Shown: positions 1 through 7,150 of the stretch, in pieces
How positions within the stretch are numbered: the stretch's first letter is position 1
Layout: every line of letters begins with the position of its first letter
NCBI RefSeq assembly: GCF_003219815.1
Contig: NZ_QJVD01000001.1
Location: 248,001-312,000 of the forward strand
Source of the DNA: Arthrobacter livingstonensis
Lineage (GTDB): Bacteria; Actinomycetota; Actinomycetes; Actinomycetales; Micrococcaceae
DNA: 64,000 nucleotides
Reading direction: 5' to 3'
Program-made: the position numbers and the translations under genes
The notes under the pieces: model-generated
The model's input: only the letters and a program-made list of their open reading frames with translations
The model's database searches: none
What the model was told of the DNA's origin: nothing

Positions 1-2
1 TC

Positions 3-638
3 GCTGCAGCGGCCATGCCCGCTCTGCAAGAGGCCAGCCTGTCGGCATCAGATTCCACGACGACGACGGCGCCGGCAAGCCCGACGCCGAGTCCTTCATC
101 GGAGACTGTCCTTCTCACCGCCTGCGACACAGCAGAAGACTCGGTGACGGAATCAGGCGCTGAATTGGTCTGCACCCCCGACGAAGACGGCATGTTGGTC
201 TGGATGACGGCAGACAAGTCCAAGGTCCTGCTTGCGGACCGTGCCGCGGCGACGGCCAAAGCCGAGGCAGACAAGGTGGCAAGCAAGAAAGCATTGAACA
301 ACAAGGTAATCGCCGCCCAGAAAGCGGCCGCCCAGGTTGCGGCCGCCCAGGTTGCGGCAGCGAAGGCCGCTGCCGACAAGGCAATTGCCAATCAAGCCAC
401 TGCGGATCAGGCCGCGGCTGCCGAGGCGGCCCGCGTCGCCGTGGAGCAGGCCGTCCAGCAGCAGGCTCCCGTCCAGCAGGCTCCCGTTGCGCCGGTGGCC
501 GAGGTTCCGGACGCGTCAGCCTACTATCCCAATTGTGCTGCAGCCCGGGCCGCCGGGGCTGCCCCGATGCATGCAGGCCAATCCGGCTACCGGCCGGGGC
601 TGGACCGCGACAAGGACGGCATCGCCTGCGACAAGTAG
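3..638 (+). CDS. Excalibur-domain protein, 5' end outside window
   Basis: The frame is open to the left edge (four Ala codons before the first ATG at 15), so the gene is cut by the window. The visible part is a low-complexity segment rich in Ala, Lys, Gln and Asp, probably helical, followed by a C-terminal excalibur calcium-binding motif that ends in DRDKDGIACDK. Such proteins are usually secreted or envelope-associated; the signal peptide would lie outside the window. A strong hairpin follows the stop. It appears to be resident DNA flanking the island that begins at the tRNA fragment. Confidence 0.75.
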   Translation, partial: AAAAMPALQEASLSASDSTTTTAPASPTPSPSSETVLLTACDTAEDSVTESGAELVCTPDEDGMLVWMTADKSKVLLADRAAATAKAEADKVASKKALNNKVIAAQKAAAQVAAAQVAAAKAAADKAIANQATADQAAAAEAARVAVEQAVQQQAPVQQAPVAPVAEVPDASAYYPNCAAARAAGAAPMHAGQSGYRPGLDRDKDGIACDK

Positions 639-668
639 ACGCCCGGGCCGATTATGGTGCAAGGCAAA

Positions 669-708
669 GGCCCCTGCTTCCCTTGTAAACAAAGGGAAGC
701 AGGGGCCT
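669..708 (+). terminator. Strong intrinsic hairpin after the excalibur gene
   Basis: A long GC-rich stem (GGCCCCTGCTTCCCTT pairing with AAGGGAAGCAGGGGCC) with a short AT loop lies 30 bases after the stop codon. The flanks are A-rich on one side and TTG on the other, so it may terminate from both directions. Confidence 0.75.
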
Positions 709-715
709 TGTGCAG

Positions 716-741
716 TGGCGGTGACGGTGGGATTTGAACCC
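716..741 (-). other. tRNA 3'-end fragment, likely attachment site
   Basis: Read on the minus strand this is the 3' end of a tRNA: T arm GGGTTCAAATCCC, acceptor strand, discriminator base and encoded CCA. Beyond the T arm the sequence is no longer tRNA-like (no variable arm, anticodon arm or D arm can be drawn), so only a fragment remains. This is the usual scar at one end of an element integrated at a tRNA 3' end, and the integrase gene lies 1.5 kb away. The isotype is uncertain, perhaps Ser. No second copy was found, so the far end of the island is unknown. Confidence 0.65.
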
Positions 742-748
742 ATTGCGA

Positions 749-807
749 GGGTCAAACGGAGTCAGGGTGTTGCATCAAAAGTCCCGGAAATGCAACGTTT
801 TTGACCC
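749..807. repeat. Nested inverted repeat beside the tRNA fragment
   Basis: GGGTCAAACG at 749-758 pairs with the GTTTTTGACCC block at 797-807. Inside it GTTGCAT at 769-775 pairs with ATGCAAC at 790-796. It lies next to the att scar, where integrase arm or excisionase sites would be expected. Confidence 0.5.
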
Positions 808-874
808 GTTTACTTACAGGTATGCACGTGTGCTCGCAGGTACTCCTGCACCAAAATGCACCACAAAGGGACAC

Positions 875-2239
875 TTACGGACGGGAGTTGCTCTTACTGG
901 AATTTAGATCGTCCTTAGTGAAGGACTGGCCAGGGAAGGACTCAGGAGTGGCAGCTTCCAGCAATCGATTGACCAAGGCGTGGACCGCCGGCCACGGCTC
1001 TGCCTCAGGGTCATGGTCCGGGGACGCGTTTGCGAGGAAGTCGCGTATCTTCTTCTGCACGGCGTCTTTGTCCTTCTTCGGCAGACTGCCCTGGTAAACG
1101 CCGATGGAGGCCTCTCGGCCAGACCATTCGACGCGTGCAGGATCACCGCTAGCTAGGCGGAGCTGCTCAAGGCCGAATTGAAACTCGATGGAGACGGCAC
1201 GTCCATTGACGTTCAGGTCCGAGTCGCCATTTGGACCGTACGTCGGGTAGTTGGCGCCGTAAGGCACGTCTGGCAGAAGAAAGTAGCGGTTGTTGGCTGG
1301 TCGGACCTTGGCATCAAGATTCTTGGCGGCGACTAGGCCGGCCGCGTCGTTGTCTAGGACTCCTACGACACGGTTGGTCACTCCCGCAGCAGCGAAACTG
1401 CGGAGCGTGCGGACTACCTGCGCGGCTCCCATTTCGGCTCCCGCATCTTTGTCAAAGAATCTGAACATATGACTCACGTGGGGAACGACTAGTTCAAGCG
1501 CGCGTTGCAAAAAACGCGCATCCGTTACACCTTCTGTCACGACGACGATCGGCCCACCGGAACTGACGCTGACCGCGAGTTCGTCAGCTGCCAATTGAGT
1601 GATGTTTTCGACGCTGTTGAAATACCCGGCGCTGTACAGATCGTGCAGATCAAGGCAGACTTCCACATCTGCAGGGGCGGACTCCAGCTGGAGCGCAAGG
1701 ATCGTGCGTCGATCGAATCCCGAGTCCATTAGGATATCGATGTATGTAGCGCACTTGCGATCCACGGGGCCGAGGCTTCTATACGGTTTCTCGTTCTCCC
1801 ACGCCGCTAGGCCCCTGTCTAGGATTTCACTCCGCGGAATAGTTTCGACCGCTTCGCCGTCCTTGTCGGCGACCTCAAGCGTGTCGCCCGGCTCGTCGTC
1901 CGCCAGCATTTCGTCGATGGCCAATGACAGCTCATGTCGACACGCGTTTGCAGTGAATCCCATCAGTGCAAGTCGAGCTCGGATTCGACTCACTCTTGCT
2001 CGGTATCCGAGGACGTCCTTACCATTTGACTCCTCGACGAGTATTTCATCTAGGCGCTGTTGCTCCTCGTCCTCGGGAGAGTACCGGCCGTAGCCTTCGA
2101 GCCGATCGATGGCTTGAAGCCACGCATCGTCGGTGTACTTGTCCGCCTCTGTGAAGATTGTGAGCAGTTCCAGAGGCTCTTCGTTCCGTTGCCACTGGAT
2201 CTGTGTAGCGCCACGGTGCAGCCACCATTTACTGCTCAC
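875..2239 (-). CDS. HEPN/Toprim-type protein, candidate defence effector
   Basis: 454 aa. The C-terminal half has a Toprim fold signature: VVVTEGVTDA with Glu236, and a DND motif at 296-298 in VVGVLDNDAAG, which would bind metal. The N-terminal half (including RVSRIRARLALMGF) resembles the domain found in HEPN/Toprim-associated proteins of actinobacterial islands. The start is GTG and overlaps the integrase stop codon as GTGA, so translation is coupled to the integrase. Toprim proteins of this kind (compare OLD nucleases and topoisomerase-primases) act on nucleic acids, and many lie in defence islands. Function as an anti-phage gene is inferred from family and location. Confidence 0.72.
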   Translation of the reverse strand: MSSKWWLHRGATQIQWQRNEEPLELLTIFTEADKYTDDAWLQAIDRLEGYGRYSPEDEEQQRLDEILVEESNGKDVLGYRARVSRIRARLALMGFTANACRHELSLAIDEMLADDEPGDTLEVADKDGEAVETIPRSEILDRGLAAWENEKPYRSLGPVDRKCATYIDILMDSGFDRRTILALQLESAPADVEVCLDLHDLYSAGYFNSVENITQLAADELAVSVSSGGPIVVVTEGVTDARFLQRALELVVPHVSHMFRFFDKDAGAEMGAAQVVRTLRSFAAAGVTNRVVGVLDNDAAGLVAAKNLDAKVRPANNRYFLLPDVPYGANYPTYGPNGDSDLNVNGRAVSIEFQFGLEQLRLASGDPARVEWSGREASIGVYQGSLPKKDKDAVQKKIRDFLANASPDHDPEAEPWPAVHALVNRLLEAATPESFPGQSFTKDDLNSSKSNSRP

Positions 2240-3372
2240 TTTTGGCCTTCTTCATAAATGGTGCTAAAAATCGGGTTGCCTTCCAAATACTCAACTCGTT
2301 GTCGACTCAGGGCGTCGACAACGTTGTCGAGGTCGTCAGGGAACAGCGCGGCGTAGGTGTCTAGAGTGACCTTAGCCGACTTGTGGCCGAGCATCCTCTG
2401 GACGACTTTCACGTTGGCCCCAGCGCTGATCGCGAGCGACGCAGCCGTATGCCGAAGATCGTGGGGCGTGACTCTCCGGAAAGTCTTATCTCCTGTCTGG
2501 GCGCGCATGACGGCCCGGGCAAACCAGCCCGAAACGGCGTTGCCTGGACGCAGGTAGCCGCCCTCCTCGGCGTTCCACAGGCGGTCTTCCTGACCTTTCC
2601 CCCTGCACGCAGCCGTGACTGCATCTGCGAGGAAGCTCGGGTATGCCACGGTGCGCTTCTCGTGGCTCTTAACGCTCCCCAAGATGGCCTTTCCGTTGAC
2701 TTCGGCGACGGCTTCGCGGATGTTTATCCGGCGCGTTGTCGTGTCCACGTTTCGCGCCCGCAACGCCGTCGCCTCGCCCCACCGCAGACCAGTGTAGGCA
2801 AGGAATCGAACGAGTTCGGGGTGCCGCGATGTGAGCGCCAGCGCCTCGACCTGGGCGTGCGACAGAAATACCTCGTCAGGGATCGGCTTCTTTTTGATCG
2901 TGAGGTCTCGCGCTGGGTTCTTCGTGATTCTGTTGTCTTCGACGGCGTGGTCGAGGATGCCTGCCAAGAGGTCGCGAACTCGGGCAACAGTCGTGTGGGA
3001 GCGCGTCTCACCGAGTTGGTTCAGCCATGCCTGCACGTCACGCTTAGTGATTGTCCCGACCGCGTAGGTGCCCCACCTCGGCTTGACGTGAATGCGCCAA
3101 GCGCTTTCGACCGAGTGATAGCTCGATGGCGTGATCTTCGGCTTGTGCTGTTCAAGCCACTGGACCCCCAGCTCTGAAACGGTGGCTTTCGCGTCGGTGC
3201 GATTGACATAGGCACCCTTGAGTTTCGAGACCTCAACAGTCGCCAGGTGCGCCTCGGCGTCGCGTTTCAGCTTGAATCCGCGGTCGTGCCCTCGGGAGCC
3301 GTCCGGTTTCGTGTACCAGACTTCGTAAAGCCTGCCCTTGGTCTTTGTGCTGTACGCCTTAACTGTGCCCAT
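2236..3372 (-). CDS. int: Tyrosine recombinase (integrase)
   Basis: About 378 aa from the chosen ATG. The layout is an N-terminal arm-binding region, a SAM-like core-binding domain and a catalytic domain with TGLRWGEA (Arg), HDLRHTAAS (His-x-x-Arg) and the nucleophile Tyr in TLDTYAALF. The frame is open 59 codons further upstream, but ATG 3372 has a GGGGG ribosome site at the right distance and starts a typical integrase N-terminus (MGTVKAY). It would catalyse integration at the nearby tRNA 3' end. The stop overlaps the GTG of the Toprim gene, which is an unusual partnership. Confidence 0.92.
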   Translation of the reverse strand: MGTVKAYSTKTKGRLYEVWYTKPDGSRGHDRGFKLKRDAEAHLATVEVSKLKGAYVNRTDAKATVSELGVQWLEQHKPKITPSSYHSVESAWRIHVKPRWGTYAVGTITKRDVQAWLNQLGETRSHTTVARVRDLLAGILDHAVEDNRITKNPARDLTIKKKPIPDEVFLSHAQVEALALTSRHPELVRFLAYTGLRWGEATALRARNVDTTTRRINIREAVAEVNGKAILGSVKSHEKRTVAYPSFLADAVTAACRGKGQEDRLWNAEEGGYLRPGNAVSGWFARAVMRAQTGDKTFRRVTPHDLRHTAASLAISAGANVKVVQRMLGHKSAKVTLDTYAALFPDDLDNVVDALSRQRVEYLEGNPIFSTIYEEGQK

Positions 3373-3535
3373 GTCGCCCCCGTGGGTATGGCTTCCCGTG
3401 ATCAATTGTGAGTATATGTCGACGAAGGTGTGTATAGTTTTTCCCAAGTCCTGAATTAGTGAAAAGGGGCCAGAGCCATCCGGCTCGTTGTCGAGTGGAT
3501 ACGCCAAGCAACCGCTAATGGGTTCGGCTAAAGAT

Positions 3536-3570
3536 CCTCTTGAAAGCAAAGCTTTCGAGAGGAATTTTTT
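3536..3570 (+). promoter_or_regulatory. Terminator-like hairpin abutting the xis start
   Basis: A 12-bp stem (CCTCTTGAAAGC with GCTTTCGAGAGG, AAA loop) is followed by AATTTTTT, and the ATG comes straight after. It has the form of an intrinsic terminator, and its 3' arm contains the only ribosome-site-like sequence (GAGAGGA) for the next gene. Either attenuation or occlusion of the ribosome site is possible. Confidence 0.7.
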
Positions 3571-3837
3571 ATGCTCACATCTACTGCTATCAACAGCACT
3601 CCGCTGCTTGACTCGCTCGTCGCTCCCATCAGCACTCCGCTGCTTGACTCGCTCGTCGCTCCCATCACCTTGGCGAAGTGCCTTGGCACGACCGAGCGCA
3701 GTCTGAGTGAGTGGCGCATTAAGGGCCGAGGACCCAAGTTCATTCGCGTGGGCCGAAGCGTTCGCTACCGTCCAGAAGCCGTCGACGCCTGGCTTCTAGC
3801 GAATGAACATTCGAGCACTTCTGAGGAGGTGCTCTGA
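3571..3837 (+). CDS. xis: Helix-turn-helix excisionase-like protein
   Basis: 88 aa. The segment from about residue 32 (LAKCLGTTERSLSEWR, RVGRSVRYRPEAVDAWL) is the winged HTH of AlpA/excisionase-family proteins, which direct integrase toward excision or act as regulators. The N-terminus carries a 12-residue unit repeated in tandem (STPLLDSLVAPI twice) from an exact 36-bp duplication. The stop codon overlaps the ATG of the replication gene (TGATG). Confidence 0.8.
   Translation: MLTSTAINSTPLLDSLVAPISTPLLDSLVAPITLAKCLGTTERSLSEWRIKGRGPKFIRVGRSVRYRPEAVDAWLLANEHSSTSEEVL
3595..3666 (+). repeat. Exact 36-bp tandem duplication inside xis
   Basis: Two adjacent identical 36-base copies (3595-3630 and 3631-3666). 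The length is a multiple of three, so the frame is kept and twelve residues are added to the protein. Confidence 0.9.
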
Positions 3838-5804
3838 TGGACGCCATTGAAAACACCGATCCGAGCGTTTCCGGGCATCCCAGCGACGCTGTATCCGAAG
3901 CGGATATTATGATCGCGGCTCGGCAAGTGCTCACGTCGAGCAGACCTGTGACCCACTCGGAATTCGACGATTACGCCGCGTCCCGATGGGCAGGGGACGG
4001 CGTCGCCAAGTGCAAAACAGTAAGTAGACGCAGTGGGGACGGCATTGAGGTAACGAAGGCGTTTGCCAGCTTCGAGAACGATTCGACAGCAGATCAGTCC
4101 ATCGTCCGCCGCTCGCCTGCCGGTTCATTCCGCCCAACCGGGTTTGAGACGCTAGTCGCGCGCACCGTTACTAGATACCTAGCTAAGATCGTCGACGAAT
4201 CGGACGTCGAGCTCTGTGATATTCGCGATGGCATGCTCCAACGCATCAACGCAGAGCTGAGTCTCGAGAACAAGGGTCGAAAGGAGTCCAACTCAACGTC
4301 CCCGGCACTAAAGAAGATTCAGGTGCTTGACGAGTTCATAGTGGTGCAGGTGCTGCTAGCACGGAACCGGATCGTGATGATTGACTTGACGGACGGGAAC
4401 GGGGGCGCTGAGAACGGGGTGCTCGCGATCTATGAGGACTTCGGGCCCCTCGAAGGCCTATACAACGATAGCGAGAGTCGCATCATGGCTCTCATCAGCG
4501 AATTGCGCCCTTCGTTGTCCCACAAAGGTATCGAGTCAGCATTCAGTCGCATGCGCAGGCACGCCCAGGTGCTCCGCCGCACAATCGACCCGCACCTGAT
4601 CCCAGTGGCCAACGGTGTGTTCGACCACGCGAAAATGGAGTTGCGACCATTTTCATCCGACTGGGTATTTCTGTCAAAGGTGCAGGTCGACTACGACTCG
4701 AACGCAACAAGTCCGCACTTCACCACGCCGGACAGCTCGACATGGGAGATAGAGGCCTGGATGGCGAGTCTCTCCGACAGCGAGGGAGTTCCGGAACTGC
4801 TTTGGGAGATCATCAGTGCCGCAGTGCGTCCCTATGAAGCGTGGGACAAATCCGGCTTCCTCGCCGGCCCGAAGGGGAACGGAGGCAAGGGTACCGTATT
4901 GGCGTTGATCAGAAAGCTTCTCGGCAGAGGGTCATACGCATCGGTTTCGCTTGTCGACTTTGGCGATCGATTCAAGAAGTCAAGCCTTGTCCGCGCAAAC
5001 GTCAACCTGGTCGACGAGAACGACGTCGGGGCATTCGCGGAGAGTCTCGGCGATTGGAAGGCATGTGTAACAGGCGATGTGTTCACCCTGGATCGAAAGT
5101 ACAAAGACCCGGTCGAAGTGAGCTGGCAAGGGTTCGAGGTCCAGTGCTTCAACACAATGACTCCTCGTATGAAGGACAAGTCCGAGTCGCTCAAGCGTCG
5201 GTTACTGATCGTGCCCATGGTCAAGAGCTTTAAGGGCGTCGAGAACAAGGACATCAAGCGTGACTACCTCCAGCGCGACGAGGTGCTGCGCTATGTCCTG
5301 AAACGGGCATTGCATATGAGACACACGGAACTGTCGAACCCGCCGGCATGCGAGGACGCGCTAGAGGAGTGGTTCGGCACGAACAACAAGGTCGTCGGGT
5401 TCTGGCGCGAGTTTGAGGACCAATTCCAGTGGGACCTGTTGCCGTGGGCGTTCCTGTATGACCTGTACAAGGAATGGTTCTCGAAGGTCGAGCCGAGCGG
5501 AAAAACCGAAGGCTACAAGCCCTTTATCGAGGCGCTAAAGAGCCATCTTGACGACTCGCAGGTATGGACGACGCCGGACAAATCGGTTCGTCCCGGTCAG
5601 CACATGGACGCAGTCGAGCCACTCATCGCAGAGTTCGACCTGCGCGGGTGGGTGAACCAAAGCTACACAGGTAACGACCCCGTAAAGAAGTGTATGCCCG
5701 CACCGCTGAAGGACAACTATAGGGGACTGTTACGCACGTCCGCTGGCAGCGGTGCTTCGGGCCCCAGTCTTGTTGCCGCTGGTGCCGCCGAGGAACAGTC
5801 ATGA
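3837..5804 (+). CDS. P4-like replication protein with SF3 helicase
   Basis: 655 aa. A Walker A motif of the D5/P4 type, GPKGNGGKGT, sits at residues 344-353. It is followed by VNLVDENDVG (Walker B-like) and the FNTMTPRMKD segment with downstream basic residues typical of SF3 helicases of phage and plasmid primases. The first 250 residues may form the primase-like or D5_N-type part, but no clear prim-pol motif is visible. It should let the element replicate after excision. It is coupled to xis by a one-base overlap. Confidence 0.78.
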   Translation: MDAIENTDPSVSGHPSDAVSEADIMIAARQVLTSSRPVTHSEFDDYAASRWAGDGVAKCKTVSRRSGDGIEVTKAFASFENDSTADQSIVRRSPAGSFRPTGFETLVARTVTRYLAKIVDESDVELCDIRDGMLQRINAELSLENKGRKESNSTSPALKKIQVLDEFIVVQVLLARNRIVMIDLTDGNGGAENGVLAIYEDFGPLEGLYNDSESRIMALISELRPSLSHKGIESAFSRMRRHAQVLRRTIDPHLIPVANGVFDHAKMELRPFSSDWVFLSKVQVDYDSNATSPHFTTPDSSTWEIEAWMASLSDSEGVPELLWEIISAAVRPYEAWDKSGFLAGPKGNGGKGTVLALIRKLLGRGSYASVSLVDFGDRFKKSSLVRANVNLVDENDVGAFAESLGDWKACVTGDVFTLDRKYKDPVEVSWQGFEVQCFNTMTPRMKDKSESLKRRLLIVPMVKSFKGVENKDIKRDYLQRDEVLRYVLKRALHMRHTELSNPPACEDALEEWFGTNNKVVGFWREFEDQFQWDLLPWAFLYDLYKEWFSKVEPSGKTEGYKPFIEALKSHLDDSQVWTTPDKSVRPGQHMDAVEPLIAEFDLRGWVNQSYTGNDPVKKCMPAPLKDNYRGLLRTSAGSGASGPSLVAAGAAEEQS

Positions 5805-5913
5805 CCCTTGGCCGAGAAGGAATGCGTGCCCACCGTACCCATTCCTTCTCGACCGGGAACGGTCTCCACGAGGACAGCGCAATCGACAACTACACGAAAG
5901 TAAGGATCGTAAG

Positions 5914-6255
5914 ATGAGCGATCAATATGACAGCCAGAGGACGCCACTTGAGCGTTCAGAGACAGCCACAATAGCGGCCCAGAATGCCCCCTTGAGCACT
6001 ATGCCCCAGCCAACCAAACGTCGCCGGCCAAAGACTGAAAAGGAGCTTTACGCGGACGCTGAGGCACGGGCCAAGTCGTTGAAGGACAAGCTTCTGTCAC
6101 GACGAGCGAAGAATCGCGATCGACTGGTCGAAGACTTGTATCGCGAGTTCGCGGTTGAGGTGATCGACGGCGACCTTGACGAAGCCGATCGACTGAGTGA
6201 GCTGCGTTCGCTACTCGGCCAGCGGCTGGGGCCAGGCGCTCAAGGGCTGCGCTAA
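5914..6255 (+). CDS. Small basic hypothetical protein
   Basis: 113 aa from ATG 5914, preceded by TAAGGATCGTAAG. The middle is highly charged and basic (TKRRRPKTEKELYAD, SRRAKNRDR), the C-terminus acidic-helical. No family was recognised. It lies between the replication gene and the mobilization genes, so a replication or relaxosome accessory role is possible but unproven. Confidence 0.55.
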   Translation: MSDQYDSQRTPLERSETATIAAQNAPLSTMPQPTKRRRPKTEKELYADAEARAKSLKDKLLSRRAKNRDRLVEDLYREFAVEVIDGDLDEADRLSELRSLLGQRLGPGAQGLR

Positions 6256-6458
6256 TGCGGCGGGTCATCTCACTTCGCAGCTTGTGTCGGTTGTTTGGCG
6301 AGGCTGGGTGGCCTCGTACCCGGGGGTGGATCGAAGGAGGGGGCGCAGCCCTCTCCTCGCAAGCAAAGGACAGGGTGAGGAGCGACAGCGACGATTCCTG
6401 TCCGGCCCGACCGTGCGTTCGAGCGAAGCGAGGAACGTATACGGTCGGGTTGCTTGCC

Positions 6459-6536
6459 AGTTCGCTGGTACCTATGGATATCGGCGCTGGGTCCATGGCT
6501 CAGACCATGGCTCAGATCTATAGGTACCAGCGAACT
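6459..6536. other. Candidate oriT or operator upstream of mob genes
   Basis: A 21-bp arm starting AGTTCGCTGGTACCTAT (6459-6479) is repeated in inverse orientation at 6516-6536 with one or two mismatches. The space between them contains an exact 12-bp tandem repeat CCATGGCTCAGA at 6493-6504 and 6505-6516. It lies directly before the MobC-like gene, the usual place for an oriT. An autoregulatory operator is the alternative. No nic site was identified. Confidence 0.55.
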
Positions 6537-6547
6537 TGGAGGGCTCA

Positions 6548-7150
6548 GTGAGCGAGGAACGAGCGAACAGTGGACGCCCGACCAGCGCGGTGTCCGTAGC
6601 GTCAGCGGAGGATGCCGAGCTTCCGCCAGTGAGCCGTCGCTCTGGCGGCGGCGAGAGGGCCGAGGTGCGCAGCACGTCGAGCCCGGGCGCGAGCGAGGTC
6701 GTGACGGTGCGGATGCACCGTGACGGGATCGCCGCGCTCACCGAGGTGCAGCGGCTACTCGGTGGCAGCAGATCTGACGGCGTGCGTCAGGCGGTGCAAA
6801 TCGTCGCGGAGGCCTTGTCCGACGCGTCGTCGATCAATGCTGCGCAGAAGTCGTTGACGCAGCGACTCGCGGCCCGCAGGCCGGTAGTGGTCAAAGCCGA
6901 TGAAAGTGTGCTCACGGATGTCCGCGACATGTTCCGCGAGGTCGCCGAACGCTACTCAAGGCAGGCGCTCTTGTTCCAGAAGATCGGAAACAACTGGAAC
7001 CAGATCGTCAAGGTCGCGAACTCTGGTGGCCTTGTGGATGCAGACGCGCTTCGTGGTGTGGAGCGAGCGCTCGATCGGATCGCTTTGGTCATGGAGCGCG
7101 ACGCGAAGCGAGACGAGACGGTCGTTACGAAGCTCCGGGAGGTGTTCTGA
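6548..7150 (+). CDS. mobC: MobC-like relaxosome accessory protein
   Basis: 200 aa from GTG 6548, chosen because GGAGGG lies five bases upstream. A TTG four codons earlier is less well placed. After a low-complexity leader, the segment RMHRDGIAALTEVQRLLGG resembles a ribbon-helix-helix, and the C-terminal region (GNNWNQIVKVANSG) is the conserved signature of bacterial mobilization protein MobC. It would bind oriT and assist the relaxase. The stop overlaps the relaxase ATG by one base. Confidence 0.8.
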   Translation: MSEERANSGRPTSAVSVASAEDAELPPVSRRSGGGERAEVRSTSSPGASEVVTVRMHRDGIAALTEVQRLLGGSRSDGVRQAVQIVAEALSDASSINAAQKSLTQRLAARRPVVVKADESVLTDVRDMFREVAERYSRQALLFQKIGNNWNQIVKVANSGGLVDADALRGVERALDRIALVMERDAKRDETVVTKLREVF

